Source of the DNA: Alistipes sp. CAG:831
GTDB taxonomy: Bacteria; Bacteroidota; Bacteroidia; Bacteroidales; UBA932
Direction of reading: 5' to 3'
Assembly (NCBI GenBank): GCA_000432775.1
Contig: HF990398.1
Location: 17,150 to 37,795 of the forward strand
DNA length: 20,646 bases
The notes beneath the pieces were generated by a model. It did no database searches. It was not told the origin of the DNA and saw only the letters and a list, made by a program, of their open reading frames with translations. Each line of letters opens with the position of its first letter. Position 1 is the stretch's first letter. Made by a program: the position numbers and the translations under genes. This document shows, in pieces, positions 8,423-15,915 of the stretch.

Positions 8423-9031
8423 TTATTTGTTTCTGTTCTTGATATATTCGGCGTTGAGTCCGCTCAGGATGTCCTGGGTGATGTCCAGGCCGGCGTTGCC
8501 GTTAAGGACTGTGGTGGTGGCTGTGGTGGTGGTCAGGATGAGGGAGTACTGTTTCTGCTTGTTGTACTCGGCCACGTAGGTGCTGATGGCGTCCATCACC
8601 TTATTGAACATCACGCTCTCCTCCTCGGCCATCTCCATCTGTTTCTGCTGGGTAAGGTTGCGGAGATCCTGGTCGCGCTGTGCCAGGTCGTTGTTCATGC
8701 TCTCGGCCTGGGAGCGGGTCAGCAGACCCTTCTGCATCTTCTCCTGGAAACTCTTGATGTCATTCTCGAGTGCGCGTCCCTGCTTGTTGATATCATTCTC
8801 TATCGCGCTGAGCTTGCCCTGCAGTTCCGAGCGGAGGTCGTTGTACATGTCATACTGGTTGATGAGGGTGTCCAGGTTGATGTACACGATGTCTCCTTTG
8901 GTTGCAGTAACGCTCTCGCTTCCAGCTGTCTGTGTCTGTGAGGCATTGCCTCTGCCGGTGAAGTGCAGGACGAACAGTGCCGCTACGGCAGCAATCAGTA
9001 CGATGTTGATGATGAGATTGGCTTTCTTCAT
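8423..9031 (-). CDS. OmpH/Skp-family protein with N-terminal membrane anchor
   Basis: Probable periplasmic chaperone of the OmpH/Skp family, 202 residues. I chose the ATG at 9031 (MKKANLIINIVLIAAVAALFVLHF); a reading from 9073 adds 14 residues that run into the promoter and leader. Residues 6-25 form one hydrophobic helix without a clear cleavage site, so it is probably tethered to the inner membrane. A short strand region IVYINLDTLINQYDMY (about 48-63) is the family N-terminal beta part. Charged coiled-coil tentacles follow (about 64-145), then the returning strands near YSLILTTTTATTTVLNGNAGLDIT. That last segment has a run of threonines encoded by a GTG/GGT-like triplet tract (8511-8534 on the plus strand). 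It is first in the minus-strand operon and divergent from nadK. A paralogue lies at 13360. Confidence 0.85.
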   Translation of the reverse strand: MKKANLIINIVLIAAVAALFVLHFTGRGNASQTQTAGSESVTATKGDIVYINLDTLINQYDMYNDLRSELQGKLSAIENDINKQGRALENDIKSFQEKMQKGLLTRSQAESMNNDLAQRDQDLRNLTQQKQMEMAEEESVMFNKVMDAISTYVAEYNKQKQYSLILTTTTATTTVLNGNAGLDITQDILSGLNAEYIKNRNK

Positions 9032-9074
9032 ATCTGCAAATTGTTGGTCTAAATTGTAAATTTCAAAAAACACA

Positions 9075-9082
9075 CAAAATTA
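9075..9082 (-). promoter_or_regulatory. Candidate -7 element (TAATTTTG) for the ompH-like/GT/purC/LysM operon
   Basis: On the minus strand TAATTTTG matches the Bacteroidota primary-sigma consensus TAnnTTTG. It would place the transcript start near 9068 and leave a leader of about 37 nt before the ATG at 9031. I see no TTG/TTTG at the normal -33 spacing, so the call rests on the -7 box, the AT-rich setting and the divergent layout. Confidence 0.5.
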
Positions 9083-9115
9083 TATAATATCTGTTTCTTT
9101 TTAAAATAAAATCGC

Positions 9116-9123
9116 AATATTTG
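9116..9123 (+). promoter_or_regulatory. Candidate -7 element (AATATTTG) for nadK-uppS-bamA
   Basis: AATATTTG differs from TAnnTTTG at one base and lies 30 nt before the nadK ATG at 9154, a spacing like the other candidate promoters in this window. The 122-bp gap between 9031 and 9154 would then hold two divergent promoters. No good -33 box is visible. Confidence 0.4.
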
Positions 9124-9153
9124 CAACCTGTTTACGTTTCTAACACTTGGAAA

Positions 9154-10059
9154 ATGCATTTCGCCCTATATGGCCGGAAGTTCGGCCAGGATGCTGAAGG
9201 AAGGATAAGAACATTGCTGGAGCACCTCGCCCGCAAGGGCGTGAGGGTGACGTGCTGCTCTGCCCTGGCCTCCTGCATAAGGGAGCGCGGACTGGACGGC
9301 GGGACGGACATAAGGGAGTTCTCCGGTCCGGAGGACCTGCCCGGAGATGTGGACATCTTCCTTTCCCTGGGCGGCGACGGGACTTTTCTTAATGCCCTCA
9401 CGATAGTAGGGGACAGCGGGATACCGGTCGCCGGCATCAATTTCGGCCGTCTGGGCTTCCTGACCTCCACCGGCAGCGGCGATTCCGGCTGCGGGATAGT
9501 AGACCGGATGCTGGCAGGAGATTATAGTGTGAGGAAACGCAGTCTGCTGGAGGTCTCGTACGAGGACAGACCCGGAGATTTCTATCCCTATGCCCTCAAC
9601 GAGATTACACTGCAGAGGTCGGAGCCATATATGATAGGTATAGAGGTGCTCATCGACGGGATGAGGATTCCCACATACTGGGCGGACGGACTGCTGATAG
9701 CCACGGCGACAGGTTCCACTGCCTACTCGCTCAGTTTCGGCGGGCCGGTAGCCGTGCCGGACTCGTCCGTCTTCATCATCACTCCTATGGCCCCGCACAA
9801 CCTCAACGTAAGACCCCTCATCATCCCCGATACGTCGGTAGTCGAGGTGGTCATCCGTTCCAGCGGACACGGAACCATGATATCGGCGGACAACCGTTCG
9901 TCCGGTATCGCTGAGCGCAGGCGGGTGACCGTGCGCAAGGCTCCCTTCGGCCTGAACTGCGTCAGTTTCGGCAGGGATACCTTCTTTGAGGCCCTGAATG
10001 AGAAACTGCTGTGGGGAGAGGACCGCAGGAATGAAAAGAACAAATATGCAAGATTATGA
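9154..10059 (+). CDS. nadK: NAD kinase
   Basis: Phosphorylates NAD to NADP using ATP or polyphosphate in the cytoplasm. The protein has 301 residues. The start is ATG 9154 (MHFALYGRKFGQDAEG); a TTG at 9121 would extend the frame, but it lies inside the candidate promoter and adds residues unlike the family. Diagnostic motifs are LSLGGDGTFLNA (70-81, with the catalytic GGDG at 73-76), GINFGRLGFL, the NE motif at N149-E150 (LNEITLQ), TATGSTAYSLSFGGPV (184-199) and ITPMAPHNLNVRPLIIPD. The stop overlaps the uppS start in ATGA, so translation is probably coupled. It heads the nadK-uppS-bamA unit. Confidence 0.97.
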   Translation: MHFALYGRKFGQDAEGRIRTLLEHLARKGVRVTCCSALASCIRERGLDGGTDIREFSGPEDLPGDVDIFLSLGGDGTFLNALTIVGDSGIPVAGINFGRLGFLTSTGSGDSGCGIVDRMLAGDYSVRKRSLLEVSYEDRPGDFYPYALNEITLQRSEPYMIGIEVLIDGMRIPTYWADGLLIATATGSTAYSLSFGGPVAVPDSSVFIITPMAPHNLNVRPLIIPDTSVVEVVIRSSGHGTMISADNRSSGIAERRRVTVRKAPFGLNCVSFGRDTFFEALNEKLLWGEDRRNEKNKYARL

Positions 10060-10760
10060 TACCAACACATGTCGCGATAATAATGGACGGAAACGGACGC
10101 TGGGCAAAAATGCGCGGCAAGGAGAGGATCTACGGCCACTATGAGGGGACGGAGAGTGTCAGGGCCTGCTGTGAATATGCCGTGGAGGCCGGAGTCAGAT
10201 GGCTCAGCCTCTTCGCTTTCTCCGAGGAGAACTGGGCCCGCCCCGAGGCGGAGGTGACTGAACTGATGCACCTGATGGCCAAATCCATACTCAACGAGAG
10301 ACCGACTTTCGAGAAAAACAACATAAGATTCATTGTCGTGGGCAACCGTTCCCGTCTCTCCGATGCGCTCAACCGGGACATAGACGCCGCTATGTCCGAG
10401 ACTGCCGCCAATACCGGTCTCAGCCTGGTAATCTTCCTGAGTTATAGCGGAAGGTGGGATATAGAGCAGGCCGCCGGGCGCTGGGCTTCCGACGGAGCTC
10501 CTGAGGGACGCTACGGGGAATACCTGGCCACAGCCGGCATTCCTGACCCTGACCTGCTGATCCGTACCAGCGGAGAGCAGCGGATAAGCAACTTCCTGTT
10601 GTGGCAGTGTGCCTACACCGAATTTTATTTTACCCCTGTGCTTTGGCCCGATTTTCGCAAAGCGGAGTTCCGAAAGGCTCTTGAAGACTATGCCTCCCGC
10701 CAGAGACGCTTCGGGAAGACCGGTGACCAGATAACCCAAGAAACGAACGACTCTAAATGA
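10056..10760 (+). CDS. uppS: Undecaprenyl diphosphate synthase (cis-prenyltransferase)
   Basis: Condenses isopentenyl diphosphate onto farnesyl diphosphate to make C55 undecaprenyl diphosphate, the lipid carrier for peptidoglycan and surface glycans. The 234-residue protein begins HVAIIMDGNGRWAKMRG, with the catalytic Asp at D11. It continues with LFAFSEENWARP (the substrate-binding FSxENW-type motif) and ends with LIRTSGEQRISNFLLWQCAYTEFYFTPVLWPDF, the conserved diphosphate-binding and dimer region. It is slightly shorter than E. coli UppS (about 250). It overlaps nadK and bamA by 4 bp on each side (ATGA both times), so the three are almost certainly one operon. It acts at the cytoplasmic face of the inner membrane. 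Confidence 0.97.
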   Translation: MIPTHVAIIMDGNGRWAKMRGKERIYGHYEGTESVRACCEYAVEAGVRWLSLFAFSEENWARPEAEVTELMHLMAKSILNERPTFEKNNIRFIVVGNRSRLSDALNRDIDAAMSETAANTGLSLVIFLSYSGRWDIEQAAGRWASDGAPEGRYGEYLATAGIPDPDLLIRTSGEQRISNFLLWQCAYTEFYFTPVLWPDFRKAEFRKALEDYASRQRRFGKTGDQITQETNDSK

Positions 10761-13291
10761 AGATGAAGAAGGTGAAAAGTATTTTACTCCCTCTCCTGCT
10801 GCTGTGCTCAGTGTTCGCCGGCTATGCGCAGCAGAATCAATCCTCTCTGGTGGTGGATTATGCGCATCCCCGGAAATATATCGTGGGAGGCATAAAGGTA
10901 GAGGGAATCAAGTACCTTGGCGAGCAGCAGATCATAGCTCTGACAGGTCTGCGGGAGGGAATGGAGATCACCATCCCCGGTGAGCAGGCTACCTCTATTG
11001 TCAACAGAATATGGGGACAGAGACATTTCTCCGATGTCTCCCTCAACATAGACTCCCTCTCCGCCGGAGGTGACACTGTCTTTCTTGCCCTTCACCTGCA
11101 GGAGAGACCCAGGGTGTCCCGGTGGAACTTCCAGGGAGTCAAGAACTCCGAGCAGTCAGAGCTGCAGGACCGGCTGAGTCTGCGAAGGGGAGTGCCGCTC
11201 TCTGAGTACGTACTCCGTTCCTCTGTGGGGATTATCAAGAACTACTACAAGGAAAAGGGTTTCATCAACGCCGATGTGGACGTCATACAGGTCAACGATA
11301 CAATAGTCAAGAATGCCGTCAGGGTGACTTTCAAGGTGGACCGCAAGTCCAAGGTCAAGATCAAGACGATAACATTCACCGGCAACGACCATGTGCCTGA
11401 AAGCAAGCTGGTCGGCTCCATGGCCAAGACCCGCGACATGCGTATAAGGAATCTCTTCAAGTCCAAGAAATTCAATGAGAAAGAGTACGAGAACGACAAG
11501 CAGTCGCTTATCAGTGCCTTCAACGAGGCCGGTTACAGGGACGCCCGTATCGTCAAGGATTCCATATATTATATAGAGGAGGACAGGCTGGGCATTGACT
11601 TCGTCATCGACGAGGGACAGCGCTACTATTTCCGCAATATCACCTGGACCGGCAACTCCCTCTATACCGCTGATCAGCTCAACGGCGTACTCATGATCAA
11701 GAAGGGGGACGTGTATGATGTGGTCAATCTTCAGAAGAGACTTTTCGGTGACCCCAAGAAGGAGTTCATGGACATCCATACCCTCTATGCCGACCAGGGC
11801 TACATCTTCTTCAACATCGTGCCCGTGGAGACCAACATCGTGGGGGACTCGGTGGATATAGAGCTCCGCATGGTGGAGGGCAAGCCCGCCACATTCAACA
11901 AGATAATCGTCAGCGGAAACACCATAACGAACGAGAAAGTGGTGCGCCGTCAGATATTCACCAAGCCCGGCTACCTGTACAGCCAGTCGATGCTGGAGCG
12001 CTCTCTCAGGGAGATTGCCTCCATGGGTAACTTCGACCCGGAGCAGGCCCTGGACCATACCCGCGGCTACTCGGTCATTCCCAACCAGATAAACAATACC
12101 GTGGACATATCCTACAACGTGGCTGAAAAACCCAATTCCCAGTTTGAGCTTTCGGGAGGATGGGGCGGCTATTCATTTGTGGGAACAGTGGGTGTAAGCT
12201 TCAACAACTTCTCCATCAGACGGCTCTTCAAGAAGGGCGCGTGGAGGCCCGTGCCGCTGGGAGATGCCCAGACGCTGTCCCTGAGGTTCCAGACCAACGG
12301 TACATACTATACGGCGGGTTCCATCAACTTCATAGAGCCCTGGCTCTTCGGCAAGAAACCTACCTCATTCAACCTGACAGGATACTATACCCGTCAGACC
12401 AACTCCTATTACTGGTATCAGATCAACAATACCGACGAGTATTACGAAGTTTACGGTATTGCCGCGGCCTTGGGAAGCCGTCTGAAGTGGCCTGACAACT
12501 ATTTCGTCCTTTACCACGAGCTCAGCTGGCAGACCTACAACCTGCACAACTGGAGGTACAACTTCCTCTTCGATACCGGAAAATCCAATAACATAAGCTA
12601 CAAGCTGACCCTGGCCCGCAATTCCACCGACCAGGCCATCTATCCCCGAGAAGGTTCTGATTTCCAGTTCTCCGTGCAGCTGACTCCTCCTTACTCTGCA
12701 TTCAGGGGCAAGGACGTAGATTACGTCAATATGACCGACCAGGACCGCTACCGCTGGATAGAGTATCACAAGTGGACATTCAAGGGGGCCCTCTATGTCC
12801 GTCTTGTGGGAGACCTGGTGCTGATGACCAGGGCGCAGTTCGGTTATCTGGGCTACTACAATAAGAACTTGGGCTACTCTCCGTTCGAGGGCTATCAGGT
12901 CGGAGGAGACGGTATGTCGGGTTACAATACCTATGGTTCGGAGATTATCTCCCTCCGCGGTTATTCCAACTATTCGCTTACGCCAATCAACGACGAAGGC
13001 ATATACGTGGGTCACGTGTACGACAAGTTTACCATAGAGCTGCGCTATCCGGTCGTACTGCAGCCTCAGTCAACGATATTCGTGCTGGCCTTCCTCGAGG
13101 GAGGAAACTGCTGGGAGCATATACAGGAGTTCAATCCCTTCCAGATCAAGCGCTCGGCCGGAATCGGCGTGAGGATCATGCTCCCGATGATCGGTCTGCT
13201 GGGTGTAGACTGGGGATGGGGCTTCGACCCCGTTCAGGACCAGGAAAGGGGAGGCTCGAACTTCCATTTCGTGATAGGTCAGCAGTTCTGA
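10757..13291 (+). CDS. bamA: BamA, outer-membrane beta-barrel assembly protein
   Basis: Core Omp85 component that folds beta-barrel proteins into the outer membrane. It has 844 residues. The signal peptide is about 1-24 (KKVKSILLPLLLLCSVFAGYA-QQ); ATG 10763 is an alternative start. Five POTRA-like repeats begin near residues 42 (YIVGGIKVEGIKYL), 120 (VSRWNFQGVKNS), 200 (VKIKTITFTGN), 290 (YYFRNITWTGN) and 379 (ATFNKIIVSGN). The barrel covers about 465-844 (GGWGGYSFVGTVGVSFNNFSI onward). The loop-6 motif equivalent to VRGF/Y reads LRGY at 733-736, and the protein ends FHFVIGQQF with the terminal aromatic residue expected for an outer-membrane barrel. It overlaps uppS by 4 bp. The next gene, ompH, encodes a likely chaperone for its substrates. 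Confidence 0.97.
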   Translation: MKMKKVKSILLPLLLLCSVFAGYAQQNQSSLVVDYAHPRKYIVGGIKVEGIKYLGEQQIIALTGLREGMEITIPGEQATSIVNRIWGQRHFSDVSLNIDSLSAGGDTVFLALHLQERPRVSRWNFQGVKNSEQSELQDRLSLRRGVPLSEYVLRSSVGIIKNYYKEKGFINADVDVIQVNDTIVKNAVRVTFKVDRKSKVKIKTITFTGNDHVPESKLVGSMAKTRDMRIRNLFKSKKFNEKEYENDKQSLISAFNEAGYRDARIVKDSIYYIEEDRLGIDFVIDEGQRYYFRNITWTGNSLYTADQLNGVLMIKKGDVYDVVNLQKRLFGDPKKEFMDIHTLYADQGYIFFNIVPVETNIVGDSVDIELRMVEGKPATFNKIIVSGNTITNEKVVRRQIFTKPGYLYSQSMLERSLREIASMGNFDPEQALDHTRGYSVIPNQINNTVDISYNVAEKPNSQFELSGGWGGYSFVGTVGVSFNNFSIRRLFKKGAWRPVPLGDAQTLSLRFQTNGTYYTAGSINFIEPWLFGKKPTSFNLTGYYTRQTNSYYWYQINNTDEYYEVYGIAAALGSRLKWPDNYFVLYHELSWQTYNLHNWRYNFLFDTGKSNNISYKLTLARNSTDQAIYPREGSDFQFSVQLTPPYSAFRGKDVDYVNMTDQDRYRWIEYHKWTFKGALYVRLVGDLVLMTRAQFGYLGYYNKNLGYSPFEGYQVGGDGMSGYNTYGSEIISLRGYSNYSLTPINDEGIYVGHVYDKFTIELRYPVVLQPQSTIFVLAFLEGGNCWEHIQEFNPFQIKRSAGIGVRIMLPMIGLLGVDWGWGFDPVQDQERGGSNFHFVIGQQF

Positions 13292-13315
13292 TGCTCCACG
13301 TACCGGAATATTTAT

Positions 13316-13323
13316 TACATTTG
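13316..13323 (+). promoter_or_regulatory. Candidate -7 element (TACATTTG) for ompH
   Basis: TACATTTG fits TAnnTTTG exactly and lies in the 68-bp gap after bamA. The start of transcription would be near 13330, leaving about 30 nt of A/T-rich leader before the ATG at 13360. The same octamer precedes korA. It suggests that ompH can be expressed independently of the bamA operon. Confidence 0.6.
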
Positions 13324-13359
13324 CAGCTGTTTAGGACAAATACAATTTAAATTAATAAC

Positions 13360-13908
13360 ATGAAAAGGATTACTTTAATCGCCCTGAGTGTGGTCGTGAC
13401 CGCATTAACCGCTACGGCTCAGGAACTTAAATTCGGTCATATCAACATGCAGGAAGTCGTTTTCCTGATGGATGAGATGGACTCTGCACGCGTACAGCTT
13501 GAGAAATTCAACCAGGACATCCAGACCACTTACAATGCCATGATCGAGGAGTACAATACCAAGATCTCCACCTATGAGCAGATGAGTGCCAACTGGACTC
13601 CTTCAGTCCTGGCCACCAAGCAGCAGGAGATTCAGGACCTTCAGTCCCGTCTCCAGCAGTATCAGCAGAATGCCCAGATGGATATCAACAACCTGCAGCA
13701 GCGGCTCATGGCGCCCATTTCCCAGAAAGCCAATGAGGCCGTTTCCAAGGTAGGCAAGGCCAACGGACTGATCTACGTCTTCGATCTCTCGTCCGGCGCC
13801 GTACCTTATTTTGACGCCGCCCTCAGCATGGACATCACCGCTCAGGTGAAGACGGAACTGGGTATATCCCCCGACAAGCAGCTTCCTCAGGCTCAGCCCC
13901 AGATGTAG
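13360..13908 (+). CDS. ompH: OmpH/Skp-family periplasmic chaperone
   Basis: Probable holdase that carries unfolded outer-membrane proteins across the periplasm to BamA. It has 182 residues with a cleavable signal peptide of about 1-20 (KRITLIALSVVVTALTATA-Q). The mature part starts ELKFGHINMQEVVFLMDEMDSA, the family beta-strand and first helix. A Gln-rich coiled coil (about 45-125) follows, with QQEIQDLQSRLQQYQQNAQMD, and then the returning strands NGLIYVFDLSSGAVPYFDAALSMDITAQVKTELG. Length and order are normal for Bacteroidota OmpH proteins. It lies 68 bp after bamA with its own TACATTTG promoter and is followed by a terminator hairpin. Unlike the paralogue at 8423-9031, it looks fully secreted rather than membrane-tethered. 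Confidence 0.93.
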   Translation: MKRITLIALSVVVTALTATAQELKFGHINMQEVVFLMDEMDSARVQLEKFNQDIQTTYNAMIEEYNTKISTYEQMSANWTPSVLATKQQEIQDLQSRLQQYQQNAQMDINNLQQRLMAPISQKANEAVSKVGKANGLIYVFDLSSGAVPYFDAALSMDITAQVKTELGISPDKQLPQAQPQM

Positions 13909-13933
13909 GCTCGCCGCGGTATCCTGGGAGTCA

Positions 13934-13979
13934 GTGAAGGACTTCTCCGCCGGTTGCGGGGAAGTCCTTTCACATTTTA
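13934..13979 (+). terminator. Rho-independent-type terminator after ompH
   Basis: The arms GTGAAGGACTTCTCC and GGGGAAGTCCTTTCAC pair over about 15 bp with a one-base bulge and a short GC-rich loop. They end in ACATTTTAT, a weak T-run. The hairpin lies 26 bp after the ompH stop and before the korA promoter, so it separates the envelope genes from korAB. Confidence 0.75.
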
Positions 13980-14022
13980 TGAAATCTTGCAAAATAAATT
14001 CCCATTATTAAGGGAAATTCCT

Positions 14023-14030
14023 TACATTTG
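14023..14030 (+). promoter_or_regulatory. Candidate -7 element (TACATTTG) for korAB
   Basis: An exact match to TAnnTTTG. The start of transcription would be near 14037, 24 nt before the korA ATG at 14061. A small inverted repeat, TTCCC at 13999-14003 and GGGAA at 14012-14016, lies just upstream between about -21 and -38 and could be an operator or chance. Confidence 0.6.
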
Positions 14031-14060
14031 TCTAAAATTATAAATAACCTGTCAACCTAT

Positions 14061-15902
14061 ATGCAACACAAGATTATTGATGTTGAAGATATCGTTATAA
14101 GATTCGCGGGTGACTCCGGCGACGGCATGCAGCTTACGGGCACCCTGTTCGCAGATTCCTCCGCGCTTTTCGGTAACGAGATCTCCACTTTCCCCGATTA
14201 TCCGGCTGAGATACGGGCACCTCAAGGCACAGTTTCAGGTGTGTCCGGTTTCCAGGTACACATCGGATCCATTGAAATCAACACCCCGGGCGATTTCTGC
14301 GATGTACTCGTAGCGATGAACCCGGCAGCACTGATGGCAAACGCCAAATGGGCCAAGCCCACCGCGACCATCATCCTCGACGAGGATGCCTTCGATGAGA
14401 AAGGTATTCAGAAGGCCGGTTTCAAGACCATGAATCCTATCGAGGAACTGGGTATCGGGGACCGCAATATCATAGTTTCTCCCATAACCACCCTGACCAA
14501 GGAGAGTCTCAAGGACAGCGGCCTGGACTTGAAGTCCATCGTAAGGTGCAAGAACATGTTCACCCTCGGTATGTGTTTCTTCATGTTCAACAAGGAGCTT
14601 GACCACACCTTCGCATACCTGGAGAAGAAGTTCAAGAAGAAACCTGCACTGATTGACACCAATAAGAAAGTGCTCAAGGACGGTTTCAACTATGCCTCGA
14701 ACATACACGCGATAGCCAATACCTATTACGTTCAGCCCGCAAAGCAGGAAAAGGGCACCTACCGCAACATAAACGGTAATCAGGCCACAGCATGGGGTCT
14801 GCTCGCTGCCTCCGAGAAGTCCGGAGTGCCTCTCTTCTGCGGTTCATACCCCATCACCCCCGCCACCGCTATCCTCGAGGAGCTGGCCATCCACAAGGAA
14901 CTCAAGGCCAAGACCCTCCAGTGCGAGGATGAGATCGCCGGCATCTGTACCGCCATCGGCGCAGCCTACGCCGGCAACTTCGCCGTGACCACCACCTCCG
15001 GTCCCGGTCTCTCCCTGAAGTCCGAGGCCCTCGGTCTGGCCATGATCACCGAACTGCCCCTCGTACTCGTGGACGTACAGCGCAGCGGTCCGTCCACCGG
15101 TATCCCTACCAAGACAGAGCAGACCGACCTCAACCAGGCCCTTTACGGCCGCAACGGCGAGTGCCCCATCATGGTGATGGCCGCCCACTCTCCTTCGGAC
15201 TGCTTTGAGAAAGCATTCTACGCAGGCAAGTTCGCCATGGAGCACATGATGCCCGTCATCCTCCTCACCGAGGGCTTCCTGGGCAACGGCTCCGAGCCCT
15301 GGCGCATTCCTTCCATGAAGGACCTGCCCGAGATACATCCTCCCTTCATCAAGGACGCCTCCGAGTGCGGCGGCAAGTTCAGCCCCTTCGAGAGAGACCC
15401 CGAGACATTTGTCCGCAGATGGGCAGTTCCCGGAACTCCCGGTCTGGAGCACCGTGTCGGCGGTCTGGAGAAGAGTCCTGCCGGAGTGATCTCCTCCGAT
15501 CCCCAGAACCATCAGATGATGGTGGACCTCAGGGCCAGGAAGGTGGCTCATGCCGCAGTGGACATACCCCCGCTGAAGGTCATCGGCGACGAGAGCGGCG
15601 AAGTCCTCATCGTGGGATGGGGCGGTACTTTCGGCCACCTCTACACGGCTGTCAAGGAGTTCCACAAGCAGGGCAAGAGCGTTTCCCTGGCTCACTTCGA
15701 CTATATCAACCCCCTGCCTCTCAACACGGAGGAGGTCTTCTCGAAGTTCAGGAAGATCATCGTCTGCGAGCTCAACTCCGGTCAGTTCGCCAACTATCTG
15801 AGGGCAAAGCATCAGAAATTCAATTACTATCAGCTCAACAAGGTGCAGGGACAGCCTTTCATCGTAAAGGACGTCGTGGATGCAGTCAACAAATTATTAT
15901 AG
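14061..15902 (+). CDS. korA: 2-oxoglutarate:ferredoxin oxidoreductase, alpha subunit (fused gamma-alpha)
   Basis: Together with KorB it interconverts 2-oxoglutarate plus CoA and succinyl-CoA plus CO2 using ferredoxin, a usual route in anaerobes. I chose ATG 14061 (MQHKIIDVEDIVIRFAGD); the frame opens at a TTG (14028) that lies inside the promoter box. The protein has 613 residues. The N-terminal gamma-type domain has GDSGDG at 17-22 and runs to about 190. The alpha domain starts near NGNQATAWG (238-246), carries the substrate motif YPITP at 263-267, the CEDEIAGICTAIGAAYAG helix and TTSGPGLSLKSE, and ends with the transketolase-C-like domain (VLIVGWGGTFGH). The fusion and the YPITP motif fit KorA better than pyruvate oxidoreductase, but substrate identity is inferred. 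It ends at 15902 with TAG merged into the korB Shine-Dalgarno. Confidence 0.92.
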   Translation: MQHKIIDVEDIVIRFAGDSGDGMQLTGTLFADSSALFGNEISTFPDYPAEIRAPQGTVSGVSGFQVHIGSIEINTPGDFCDVLVAMNPAALMANAKWAKPTATIILDEDAFDEKGIQKAGFKTMNPIEELGIGDRNIIVSPITTLTKESLKDSGLDLKSIVRCKNMFTLGMCFFMFNKELDHTFAYLEKKFKKKPALIDTNKKVLKDGFNYASNIHAIANTYYVQPAKQEKGTYRNINGNQATAWGLLAASEKSGVPLFCGSYPITPATAILEELAIHKELKAKTLQCEDEIAGICTAIGAAYAGNFAVTTTSGPGLSLKSEALGLAMITELPLVLVDVQRSGPSTGIPTKTEQTDLNQALYGRNGECPIMVMAAHSPSDCFEKAFYAGKFAMEHMMPVILLTEGFLGNGSEPWRIPSMKDLPEIHPPFIKDASECGGKFSPFERDPETFVRRWAVPGTPGLEHRVGGLEKSPAGVISSDPQNHQMMVDLRARKVAHAAVDIPPLKVIGDESGEVLIVGWGGTFGHLYTAVKEFHKQGKSVSLAHFDYINPLPLNTEEVFSKFRKIIVCELNSGQFANYLRAKHQKFNYYQLNKVQGQPFIVKDVVDAVNKLL

Positions 15903-15906
15903 GAGG
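15901..15906 (+). promoter_or_regulatory. Strong Shine-Dalgarno (AGGAGG) for korB
   Basis: AGGAGG begins at the second base of the korA TAG stop and lies 9 nt before the korB ATG at 15916. It fixes the korB start, because an in-frame alternative at 15880 lies inside korA. No other gene start in the window shows so complete a Shine-Dalgarno, in keeping with Bacteroidota habits. Confidence 0.7.
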
Positions 15907-15915
15907 ACAGACATC

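Noticed and set aside
9723..10739. 338-codon open frame on the minus strand across nadK and uppS
   Set aside because: Spans two real overlapping genes on the plus strand and shows no motif.
13999..14016. TTCCC... GGGAA inverted repeat upstream of korA as an operator
   Set aside because: Only 5 bp per arm in an AT-rich region; too short to claim a regulator site.
14028..14060. TTG start extending KorA by 11 residues
   Set aside because: The TTG lies inside the TACATTTG promoter box, upstream of the predicted transcript start. ATG 14061 gives the family N-terminus.
14844..15812. 322-codon open frame on the minus strand across korA
   Set aside because: Gly/Val/Glu-rich shadow translation of korA without any family motif.
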